Positions 1 through 5,390 of a stretch of DNA of 5,455 bases are shown in pieces. The DNA is from DUZB01 sp964407525 (GTDB taxonomy: Bacteria; Desulfobacterota; DSM-4660; Desulfatiglandales; Desulfatiglandaceae): contig CAYOWC010000319.1 of assembly GCA_964407525.1 (NCBI GenBank), positions 1 through 5,455 of the forward strand, given 5' to 3'. How positions within the stretch are numbered: position 1 is the stretch's first letter; each line of letters begins with the position of its first letter. The translations under genes were made by a program, and so were the position numbers. A model generated the notes under the pieces. That model saw nothing but the letters and a program-made list of their open reading frames with translations. It was not told the origin of the DNA and did not search any database.

Positions 1-14
1 TCAAATAATAATAA

Positions 15-46
15 CCACTTAACTACTAATCTACTCGACCACTTAA
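15..46. repeat. Four tandem 8-bp degenerate repeats
   Basis: Four consecutive octamers fit the pattern C-Y-A-C-T-N-R-W, at 15-22, 23-30, 31-38 and 39-46. The first and last are identical (CCACTTAA), and the identity extends to nine bases, CCACTTAAC. The block sits immediately upstream of a coding fragment that has no convincing 5' part, so it may mark a rearrangement junction or be an ordinary intergenic short-period repeat. No protein reads through it in the frame of the following fragment, which has stops at 6, 9, 12 and 27. It is too short and too degenerate to be a CRISPR array. Confidence 0.5.
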
Positions 47-224
47 CGAGGTCTGTATTAATAAGGAACACGTGTACCTGGAAGGCGAACTGCTCATCTG
101 CGCCATGCAATATGCCTGTCCTGAAGAGAATATCGGTTTTCGCTATGAAAATACGATTGCCCTTGAAAAAGATAGCCGCGAGGTCCTGTCAAAATTCCCT
201 CTGGACGTTGAGATCATAGATTGA
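30..224 (+). CDS. Short or 5'-truncated coding fragment, family not recognised
   Basis: An open frame runs from just after the stop at 27-29 to the TGA at 222-224. The only reasonable internal start is GTG at 72, preceded by AAGGAA at 63-68 with a short spacing; this gives about 50 residues. The translation after that point is protein-like: an acidic C-terminal segment ends in PLDVEIID, and two cysteines lie near its beginning (about residues 10 and 16 from GTG72). The stop overlaps the start of the methyltransferase gene as TTGA, so the two were probably translationally coupled. I do not recognise the family. It looks more like the C-terminal end of a longer protein, cut off near the octamer repeat, than a complete small protein. 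The coupling suggests, but does not prove, a role in the same one-carbon or corrinoid pathway. Confidence 0.5.
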   Translation, partial: STRPLNEVCINKEHVYLEGELLICAMQYACPEENIGFRYENTIALEKDSREVLSKFPLDVEIID

Positions 225-1000
225 AGCTAATAGCAGACAACATCCACATCCTGAATCCGGAGATTGCCAGGGCCCTGGAAGAAATGGACCCAGAACCGAT
301 TCAGACGCTCACGCGAAAAATTGAGAGTGCGGGTGCGAACGCCATAGATATCAACCCAGGGCCGTTGAGAAAAGATTGCCGGAGACGAATGACGTTTCTC
401 TTAGAGAGCGTGAAGCAGGCAACGGATTTGCCTCTCTTCCTCGACAGCCCGAATCCTCTGGCATTAGAAACAGGACTGTCTGTCTGCAGGAAAAAGCCCG
501 TGCTGAACGGGTTTTCCCTGGAACCGGGCAAACTGGAAAATATTTTACCCCTGGCCGTGCGATCCGAAACGGATATTGTGGGATTCCTTCTTCACCCTGA
601 TGGAAGAGTTCCTGGAAACCTTGATGAAAGGCTGAACCTTGCTACCGACTTGACAGGAGAGGCCATTAAGGCCGGACTGGCCCCCGAGAAGTTGATTATC
701 GACCCCGTCGTGGTTCCTGTCTCGTGGGAAAATGGAACGGGCCAAGCCCGTCAAGTCTTGGACTGCGTCTCTCTTTTACCGGAACTTCTTGGATTTCCGG
801 TAAAAACCATTGTCGGTCTTTCCAATCTGACAAGCGGTACTCGTCCGACCGACAAAACGCTGCTCCTGGAGGAGACCTATCTGGCCATGCTGGCCCAGGC
901 CGGCCTAGATATGGTTCTCCTCAACATCTTTCGAAAAAAGACCGTTACAAAAGCCGGCATCTGTGACGATATCAAGACTTCCCGAATCTGGGCATATTAG
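221..1000 (+). CDS. AcsE-like methyltetrahydrofolate:corrinoid methyltransferase (pterin-binding domain)
   Basis: A 259-residue cytoplasmic protein of the dihydropteroate-synthase-like TIM-barrel family. It resembles AcsE (MeTr), which moves the methyl group of methyltetrahydrofolate to the cobalt of the corrinoid iron-sulfur protein in the Wood-Ljungdahl pathway. The length matches AcsE (about 262). Motifs in order: AIDINPGP (41-48), LFLDSPN with D75, VLNG with N96, IIDPVVVP with D161, KTIVGLSN with N202, then TYLAMLAQAGLD (219-230). D75, N96, D161 and N202 correspond to the pterin- and methyl-site residues D75, N96, D160 and N199 recalled for Moorella AcsE, so activity is plausible. The start is TTG at 221; it overlaps the upstream stop by two bases and has GAGAT about 8 bases before it. 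The C-terminal 25 residues diverge from Moorella. No CODH/ACS or corrinoid-protein gene is visible nearby, so a catabolic methyltransferase or another pterin enzyme remains possible. Confidence 0.85.
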   Translation: MKLIADNIHILNPEIARALEEMDPEPIQTLTRKIESAGANAIDINPGPLRKDCRRRMTFLLESVKQATDLPLFLDSPNPLALETGLSVCRKKPVLNGFSLEPGKLENILPLAVRSETDIVGFLLHPDGRVPGNLDERLNLATDLTGEAIKAGLAPEKLIIDPVVVPVSWENGTGQARQVLDCVSLLPELLGFPVKTIVGLSNLTSGTRPTDKTLLLEETYLAMLAQAGLDMVLLNIFRKKTVTKAGICDDIKTSRIWAY

Positions 1001-1030
1001 ACCTTGTGTAAAATTACAATTCAACAATAA

Positions 1031-1427
1031 CTTAAGGGACGAAAACTCATGGATAAGATAGAGGGTTTCAAACGCTATCTCTCCGTAGCCGAAAAAGACA
1101 GGCTGAATCTCCTGCCCCCCCCCTGAGAAAACACCTCAACTGTTTGAACAGTACTTGCCCTATGCCCTGGCTCTGGACGTGGAACGGGAGTGGGGCGAGC
1201 AATTTGCCCACATCCTCGATAGGGCGTCGAAAGACGACGGAAGTTACCGACCCGGCTGGTATACCGGTGGAGCCTGGAGACCGGGAAGCATGACCGGCTT
1301 TGTATCAAGTCTGGGCACGTCGCTTTCCGGCGCCATTTCCTCTGCTTCCACTTCTCCAGGGTCTTCATCTGAAAGTAGGGGAGGAGGATCTTCCGGTGGC
1401 GGTGGAGGTGGGGGCGGCGGCTGGTAG
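1031..1427 (+). pseudogene. C-terminal remnant of a DUF2207 membrane protein, frameshifted
   Basis: The remnant reads in two frames. Frame one (ATG at 1049, AAGGGA at 1034-1039) gives MDKIEGFKRYLSVAEKDRLN and then stops at TGA 1124-1126. Frame two resumes with PEKTPQLFEQYLPYALALDV and continues through a Ser-rich stretch to a GGGSSGGGGGGGGGW tail ending at TAG 1425-1427. Joined, this is the familiar end of DUF2207 (YciQ-type predicted membrane) proteins: an IEGF...YL..AEKDRLN motif, a PEKTP..FE..LPYALALGVE-like motif, and a glycine-rich tail. The shift lies in a run of nine C at 1115-1123; eight would restore the frame. The N-terminal several hundred residues, including the extracellular domain and first membrane segments, are absent: similarity seems to begin near 1034, just after a stop at 1028 and 30 bp past the methyltransferase gene. 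A sequencing error could explain the frameshift but not the missing 5' part. Confidence 0.8.
1115..1123 (+). other. Run of nine C carrying the frameshift
   Basis: Nine consecutive C bases separate the two frames of the DUF2207 remnant. Removing one C joins the N-terminal piece ending DRLNLL to the PEKTP segment. Homopolymers of this length are prone both to replication slippage and to sequencing error, so the indel may be real, variable in the population, or artefactual. Confidence 0.7.
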
Positions 1428-1446
1428 CAATTGTTGGAAATGAAAC

Positions 1447-1553
1447 GAGGTTGATTGCATAGTAGGCTAAGCAGATCTCGTTACGAGGACTCGATATCTA
1501 ATCGACAGCAGCATCCTCCATGGTGATCCGTTATCGCGGGAAGTGGTACCGCG
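1447..1553 (+). promoter_or_regulatory. T-box riboswitch-like leader (possibly orphan or degenerate)
   Basis: The segment 1528-1553 contains CCGTTATC, then eight bases later AAGTGGTACCGCG. This closely matches the conserved T-box antiterminator sequence (AGGGTGGNACCGCG), whose TGGN bulge pairs with the tRNA NCCA end. CGT at 1529-1531 can pair with GCG at 1551-1553 as the lower antiterminator helix. Upstream, AGATCTCG (1473-1480) pairs with CGATATCT (1492-1499) with one mismatch around an 11-base loop. An outer helix of GAGG (1447-1450) with CCTC (1515-1518) encloses it, with AGTA at 1461-1464 in the 5' strand where a specifier-loop AGUA would sit. The stem is shorter than a classical Stem I, and the specifier codon is not clear. 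No terminator and no aminoacyl-tRNA synthetase or amino-acid gene follows. The motif match is seen directly; function is inferred and uncertain. Confidence 0.45.
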
Positions 1554-1568
1554 AAAAACATTGTACCT

Positions 1569-1737
1569 AAAAGCTGCAATTAGCTCTTAGCTATTAGCCG
1601 TTAGCTTTAAGATCTCAAGCATTTGAATGACTTTTTTTCGTGCCGGGATTCTCACTTTTTAATGCTAACCCATTGCGCCATAAGTCACTGATTTTGTGCG
1701 GTTAATAGCTAAAGGCTAACCGCTAATTGCATCTTTT
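1569..1737. repeat. MITE-like inverted repeat with TTAGCNN heptad arms
   Basis: The left arm is an 11-bp outer part (AAAAGCTGCAA, 1569-1579) followed by four perfect-phase heptads TTAGCNN (1580-1607). The right arm is the mirror: four heptads NNGCTAA (1699-1726; the outermost, at 1699-1705, has one deviation in the core) followed by TTGCATCTTTT (1727-1737). The outer 11 bp match at 10 positions, and the inverted homology weakly continues outward. The 91-bp centre has no coding potential. There is no transposase gene in the window and no evident target-site duplication. Such elements usually occur in many copies per genome, which cannot be tested here. Confidence 0.7.
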
Positions 1738-1740
1738 AAG

Positions 1741-1769
1741 TTGTAATTTAACCTGAAAGCATTTATATC
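1741..1769 (+). promoter_or_regulatory. Weak sigma70-type promoter candidate
   Basis: TTGTAA (1741-1746) and TATATC (1764-1769) are separated by 17 bp and each match the -35 and -10 consensus at four of six positions. It lies just outside the right arm of the inverted repeat. Transcription would begin about 1776, only a few bases before the ATG at 1779, giving a nearly leaderless message; this fits the lack of a clear ribosome binding site there. The AT-rich surroundings make chance matches likely. Confidence 0.2.
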
Positions 1770-1778
1770 ATCCAGCTT

Positions 1779-2549
1779 ATGGAAAGAAAAATCAAACGAT
1801 TGGCAATAATCCCGGCCTACAATGAACAGAAAAATATCGGGTGGATCACAAAGACAATAAGAGCGTTAGATAGAGAAATTGATGTCGTGATAATTGATGA
1901 TGGTTCATCAGACGACACGGTGTATCAGGCAGTACAAGCCGGGGGAAAGGTGATTAAGCACTCCTGTAATATGGGCTATGGGGTGGCATTGCAGACCGGC
2001 TACAAATATGCATTAGAGAGAAAATATGACTATCTTGTTCAGCTTGATGGAGACGGTCAGCATGACCCTAAATACATTGAGAAACTGTTCAAGGTGATCA
2101 TGCACGAAGACATTGACCTGGTTTTGGGTTCAAGATTCATGGAGGTTGATCAGGGAGTTAAAGTTCCTTTGCAAGAGCACAGTAATGGTATGGCCAGGAA
2201 ATGGGGAATACGCTTGTTCGGCTCTTTGGTTTCCGCGCTGCTCAGGCTCAGGATTACAGACCCCACCTCCGGCTATCAAGCATTAAACCGGCGTGTAATA
2301 CAATTTTTCACAAGAGACTTTTTCCCCTGTGACTATCCAGATGCTGATGTTATTGCTATGGTTTACCGGGCCGGCTTCAAAATCAAAGAAGTGCCCATGG
2401 TCATGGCCAACAGAAAGACCGGGGCTTCTATGCACAGTGGTCTGAAACCTGTATATTATGTGTTCAAAATGTTTCTTTCCATCTTTATGACATTTCTAAG
2501 GAAAAAGCCTACGTTGAAGGAAAGGGCCCAAGGCCCTCGACAAAAATAA
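1779..2549 (+). CDS. Family 2 glycosyltransferase, dolichol/undecaprenyl-phosphate sugar synthase type
   Basis: A 256-residue GT-A fold enzyme of family GT2, likely transferring a sugar from a nucleotide donor to a polyprenyl phosphate at the inner face of the cytoplasmic membrane. Motifs in order: IPAYNEQKNI (11-20), VIIDDGSSDDT (37-47) for the nucleotide, NMGYG (64-68), LDGDGQHDP (89-97) with the DXD metal site D90/D92, GSRF (117-120), DPTSGYQALNR (161-171), and KEVPM...R..GASMHS (203-220). The C-terminal part (about 222-240) is hydrophobic and may touch the membrane, but there are no separate transmembrane helices as in longer members. No clear Shine-Dalgarno precedes the ATG. The next gene encodes a DUF2304 protein, a frequent partner of exactly this GT2 subgroup, which supports a lipid-linked sugar step in envelope polysaccharide synthesis. 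The sugar and acceptor are unknown. Confidence 0.9.
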   Translation: MERKIKRLAIIPAYNEQKNIGWITKTIRALDREIDVVIIDDGSSDDTVYQAVQAGGKVIKHSCNMGYGVALQTGYKYALERKYDYLVQLDGDGQHDPKYIEKLFKVIMHEDIDLVLGSRFMEVDQGVKVPLQEHSNGMARKWGIRLFGSLVSALLRLRITDPTSGYQALNRRVIQFFTRDFFPCDYPDADVIAMVYRAGFKIKEVPMVMANRKTGASMHSGLKPVYYVFKMFLSIFMTFLRKKPTLKERAQGPRQK

Positions 2550-2582
2550 ATTAAACATAGGCACTCCAGGCATTTAAAATAC

Positions 2583-2600
2583 TTTTCCGGGTTTTCCGGG
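2583..2600. repeat. Tandem 9-bp repeat upstream of the DUF2304 gene
   Basis: TTTTCCGGG occurs twice in tandem, at 2583-2591 and 2592-2600, in the 69-bp gap between the glycosyltransferase and DUF2304 genes. An imperfect inverted copy lies just after the DUF2304 gene at 3014-3031. Confidence 0.6.
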
Positions 2601-2618
2601 TTAGGGAAATAGTGAAAT

Positions 2619-3002
2619 ATGTCGGCAAAACAAAAAATCGCCATGATGATCGTCTGTGTATTACTGTTTCTATTTGTACTGGACCTTGTACGCCGCAGGA
2701 AATTGAGAGAGGAATATTCATGGTTATGGCTCTTTACCAGCGCGGCATTATTTATTCTGGTGATTCAATATAGCTGGCTTGAGTTTATCTCAAAACTTAT
2801 TGGCGCGGTCCTCCCGACTACAACACTGTTTATAGGCGCATTGGTTTTTTTACTGTTTCTTGCGATACAATTTTCAATGAGACTGTCGAAGCTGACCGAC
2901 CAGGTAAAAAATTTGGTGCAGGAGAACGCACTCATGAAAGAGAAGATCGAAGAAATGAGCCGCGATGTGGAGCCGAGGTCTCCTGTCACGGACTCGGTTT
3001 AA
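2619..3002 (+). CDS. DUF2304 small membrane protein
   Basis: A 127-residue integral membrane protein matching the DUF2304 pattern. Three hydrophobic segments lie at about residues 6-23, 34-50 and 65-84. The EEYSWLWLF segment (31-39) is characteristic of the family: R/K-rich loop, then E-x-x-S/W. The tail from about 86 to 115 is charged with spaced leucines (LTDQVKNLVQENALMKEKIEEM) and likely forms a short coiled coil in the cytoplasm. The start is ATG 2619, with AGGGA at 2603-2607 eleven bases upstream, slightly far for a ribosome site. Members are very often encoded beside dolichyl-phosphate-type GT2 enzymes, as here. A role as membrane anchor or in moving lipid-linked sugar is an inference; no biochemical function is established to my knowledge. 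Confidence 0.85.
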   Translation: MSAKQKIAMMIVCVLLFLFVLDLVRRRKLREEYSWLWLFTSAALFILVIQYSWLEFISKLIGAVLPTTTLFIGALVFLLFLAIQFSMRLSKLTDQVKNLVQENALMKEKIEEMSRDVEPRSPVTDSV

Positions 3003-3013
3003 ACTCTGTGTCT

Positions 3014-3031
3014 CGGAAAACTCCGGGAAAA
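3014..3031. repeat. Inverted, imperfect copy of the 9-bp repeat downstream of the DUF2304 gene
   Basis: CGGAAAA, then CTC, then CGGGAAAA is the reverse complement of two TTTTCCGGG units with small insertions. With the copy at 2583-2600 it brackets the DUF2304 gene about 410 bp apart. It could allow RNA pairing or recombination, or be coincidence in a region rich in short repeats. Confidence 0.45.
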
Positions 3032-3088
3032 GCAACGAAAGCAAGATATCGCAAATTCTCAATAACAGACTTCCTCCCTTAAGACGCA

Positions 3089-4519
3089 ATGATGACTTCC
3101 ATATTTCTCGTAAATGCCCCATATTCACTGGATGACAGGTACGGCAAACTCGCTCCGGTGGGAGCTACGCTTCCCCACCTTGGATTGCTCATGTTAGGGG
3201 CGGTTTTGCGTGAAGCCGGCCATGAAGTTGGAATCGTAGATGCTTCAGCCCAGGGTCTCGGGTATGAACAAACCCTTGAAAATGCAAGAACAATAAAGCC
3301 CGATATGATTGCAATGACTGCGGTGACACCTTCCATCATCAAAACAGTCAAATTGGCTGACATCATGAAAAAGGTGTTTCCGGAGGTGCCTATTGTCATA
3401 GGAGGTCCCCATTTCACCGCCGTCCCGGAGCAGACGCTGCTGGACTATCCTGTTTTTGATTACGGCGTTATTGGAGAGGGCGAGAATACGCTGAAGGAAT
3501 TAGTGGAGACTCTTTCTGCCGGCAAAAGCCCATTGGATGTTTCAGGTGTGGCATTTCGCAAAAACGGGAAGGTCATATTCGGCGCCCCGAGACCGGTTAT
3601 CAAAGATCTGGACTCCCTCCCCTTTCCGGCATGGGATCTTTTAGACGGTTTTCCGGACCGTTATCATCCTGCGCTCTTTAAATATAAGAAGCTTCCCTCA
3701 ACACATGTCATATCTGCAAGAGGATGCCCTAATAAGTGTATATTTTGTGATACTTCTGTATTCAGCCGCCAAATCCGTTTTCACAGTGCCGAATACGTAT
3801 TGGAAATGATAGGATGGTTGGTTGAACGATATGGAATAAGAGAGATCATTTTTGAGGACGACCAGTTCCTTATAAATAAAAGAAGGGTAGCAAGAATATG
3901 CGAAGGCCTTTTGAAGACGAAATGGAAAGTTTCGTGGTGTTGCAGCGGGAGAGTAAACAGCGTTAATGATAGTCAGTTGTTAAAAATGATGAAACGGTCA
4001 GGATGCTGGCAGATCAGTTATGGAATTGAGTCAGGGAATCAGAAAATCCTCGATTTCGCAAAAAAAGAAATTACTCTCGGCCAGATTGAAAAAGCGGTCA
4101 GGTTAACCCACAAAGCCGGGATCCTGACCAAGGGGTATTTCATCTTTGGCCTGCCATATGAGACCGAAGAAACCATGAAAAAAACTATCCGCTTTGCCAA
4201 GAAGATACCCTTGGACGATATGAGTGTCTTTACGTTGACCCCGTTTCCGGGATCGGAGATGTTTGATATCGCAGAACAGCATGGCAAGGTTGAAAAAGAT
4301 TTTGAAAGAATGAATCTGCTCGATGTAGTTTATGTACCAAAGGGTTTGTCCAAAAAAAAGCTGCTCCATTATCAGCAACGCTTTATGAAAAGGTTTTACC
4401 TGCGGCCTCGGATAGTGGCAAATTACATCTTAAGGCTATTCTTCAATCCATCGAATATGATCAGAATGCTTATGGCCCTGAAAGGTTTTCTGGCATATTC
4501 TTTTAAGTCCAATAAATGA
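3089..4519 (+). CDS. B12-binding domain radical SAM protein
   Basis: A 476-residue cytoplasmic enzyme with the BchE/P-methylase-like layout. An N-terminal cobalamin-binding Rossmann domain (about 4-145) has PVGATLPHLGLLMLGAVLREAGHEV (in 23-47), IVIGGPHFT (102-110) and YGVIGEGENTL (125-135); it lacks the DxHxxG lower-ligand motif, as is usual in this class. The radical SAM domain (about 205-400) has the cluster motif CxxxCxxC at C213, C217 and C220 (RGCPNKCIFCD), then FEDDQF (255-260), YGIESGN (311-317), GYFIFGLPYETEE (349-361) and TPFPGSE (384-390). The C-terminal 75 residues are basic and hydrophobic. The class includes methyltransferases and ring-modifying enzymes acting on lipids, sugars and tetrapyrroles. 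Placement between two glycosyltransferases suggests modification of a glycan or its lipid carrier; the substrate is unknown. The start is the first of two consecutive ATGs, with no strong ribosome site upstream. Confidence 0.92.
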   Translation: MMTSIFLVNAPYSLDDRYGKLAPVGATLPHLGLLMLGAVLREAGHEVGIVDASAQGLGYEQTLENARTIKPDMIAMTAVTPSIIKTVKLADIMKKVFPEVPIVIGGPHFTAVPEQTLLDYPVFDYGVIGEGENTLKELVETLSAGKSPLDVSGVAFRKNGKVIFGAPRPVIKDLDSLPFPAWDLLDGFPDRYHPALFKYKKLPSTHVISARGCPNKCIFCDTSVFSRQIRFHSAEYVLEMIGWLVERYGIREIIFEDDQFLINKRRVARICEGLLKTKWKVSWCCSGRVNSVNDSQLLKMMKRSGCWQISYGIESGNQKILDFAKKEITLGQIEKAVRLTHKAGILTKGYFIFGLPYETEETMKKTIRFAKKIPLDDMSVFTLTPFPGSEMFDIAEQHGKVEKDFERMNLLDVVYVPKGLSKKKLLHYQQRFMKRFYLRPRIVANYILRLFFNPSNMIRMLMALKGFLAYSFKSNK

Positions 4520-4533
4520 AGTCGGCAATCCAA

Positions 4534-4539
4534 GGGAGG
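4534..4539 (+). promoter_or_regulatory. Ribosome binding site supporting a TTG start
   Basis: GGGAGG lies 11 bases before TTG 4551 and 8 bases before an in-frame CTG at 4548. It is the strongest Shine-Dalgarno sequence in this gene set, and it supports the non-ATG start because the conserved MKISIMTPSLNQG motif begins right there. Confidence 0.6.
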
Positions 4540-4550
4540 CTAATTTCCTG

Positions 4551-5312
4551 TTGAAAATATCCATTATGACACCATCGCTGAATCAAGGGCCGTTTATTGA
4601 GCGCACTATCCTTAGTGTCTTGGAACAGGAAGGGGATTTTGAGTTAGAGTATATTGTTGTCGATGGCGGATCCACAGATGATTCCTTAGATATCATCAGG
4701 AAATATGACCATAGGTTAAGATGGGTTTCGGAGAAAGATCAGGGACAGTCCGATGCGATTAATAAGGGGTTTGAAATGTCCTCCGGGGATATTCTGGGAT
4801 GGCTGAATTCTGACGATACTTACGCATCGGGAGCTCTCGCGGCCGTGATTAGGTCTTACAGAAAACGGCCGTTTATGTGGTGTTTTGGAGACTGCAGGAA
4901 TATTGACGAAAATGACCATGAAATCCGAACACTCATTACAAAATACAAAATTTTCGAAAGCAAGCGTTATTCCTACAGACGCCTCCTTTCAAAAGATTTC
5001 ATTTCACAGCCGGCCACATTTTTTACACGAAATGTTTATCAGGAAGTGGGGCCTCTTGATCTAAACTGCCATTATTCAATGGATTATGATTATTGGCTGA
5101 GAATTGGAAAAAGATATTCACCTGTTTATATCCATAAGATCCTGGCGAATTTCAGGTGGCAGAAAGATTCTAAAAACAGTGAGAACTACGGGCAGGCAGC
5201 CCTTGAGACATATCTCACAGCAAAAAGGCATGCAACCTCCGCGGAAACATACCCCCTATATAGACACTATATTCATTATGTAATATTACGGACGTTGTAT
5301 AGGCTGCTCTGA
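4551..5312 (+). CDS. Family 2 glycosyltransferase (WcaA-like), second of the cluster
   Basis: A 253-residue GT-A glycosyltransferase, soluble or peripherally membrane-bound, expected to add a sugar to a growing surface glycan. Motifs: ISIMTPSLNQGPFIERTI (3-20), YIVVDGGSTDDS (34-45), SEKDQGQSDAINKG (60-73), GDILGWLNSDD (79-89) with the metal-binding D88/D89 pair replacing a classical DXD, ISQPATFFTR (151-160), and MDYDYWLRI (177-185), the acceptor-side motif of this subgroup. Near 201-209 it reads FRWQKDSKN; many relatives have a histidine where Q204 sits, a possible difference that I recall only from general family patterns. It starts at TTG 4551, 31 bp after the radical SAM stop, consistent with one transcript. 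It ends with an aromatic, basic helix-like tail and no clear transmembrane segment. Donor and acceptor cannot be deduced. Confidence 0.9.
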   Translation: MKISIMTPSLNQGPFIERTILSVLEQEGDFELEYIVVDGGSTDDSLDIIRKYDHRLRWVSEKDQGQSDAINKGFEMSSGDILGWLNSDDTYASGALAAVIRSYRKRPFMWCFGDCRNIDENDHEIRTLITKYKIFESKRYSYRRLLSKDFISQPATFFTRNVYQEVGPLDLNCHYSMDYDYWLRIGKRYSPVYIHKILANFRWQKDSKNSENYGQAALETYLTAKRHATSAETYPLYRHYIHYVILRTLYRLL

Positions 5313-5390
5313 CCAGCCCTCTCAAGATGCTTATTAAAGTCAGTTAATAGTCAGGGTTTTATCTACAAAAATGGGGTTCCAAATCCATAG

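Larger units (their letters stand above)
1428..1778. other. 351-bp gene-free stretch: T-box-like leader plus inverted-repeat element
   Basis: No credible coding region lies between the DUF2207 remnant and the first glycosyltransferase. In order it holds a foldable segment with a T-box-like motif (about 1447-1553), an inverted-repeat element with heptad arms (1569-1737), and a weak promoter candidate (1741-1769). The centre of the inverted repeat (1608-1698) contains a T7 run at 1632-1638 but no protein or stable GC stem that I can recognise. Confidence 0.7.

Noticed and set aside
376..600. Plus-strand alternative frame inside the methyltransferase gene
   Set aside because: The sense frame carries all conserved AcsE-like motifs here; the alternative reading has none.
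1075..1368. Minus-strand open frame across the DUF2207 remnant
   Set aside because: It is the antisense shadow of the recognisable DUF2207 C-terminal sequence, and its composition (many Arg and Cys) is not protein-like.
1534..1553. TCGCGG/CCGCGA hairpin as a simple transcription terminator
   Set aside because: The stem is six bp with a 9-base loop and is followed by CAUU after an A run, not a U run. The same bases fit the T-box signature better.
1632..1638. T7 run as an intrinsic terminator
   Set aside because: No GC-rich hairpin immediately precedes it; the upstream bases are AT-rich and unpaired.
1580..1726. CRISPR array
   Set aside because: Units are 7 bp with no spacers, arranged in opposed arms; no cas genes are present.
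3079..3417. Minus-strand open frame opposite the start of the radical SAM gene
   Set aside because: It lies wholly over a strongly supported B12-binding domain, with no motif of its own and no ribosome site.
5313..5390. Terminator after the last glycosyltransferase
   Set aside because: I could not find a convincing stem followed by a T run; GTCAG and GTCAGG here are direct, not inverted, repeats.
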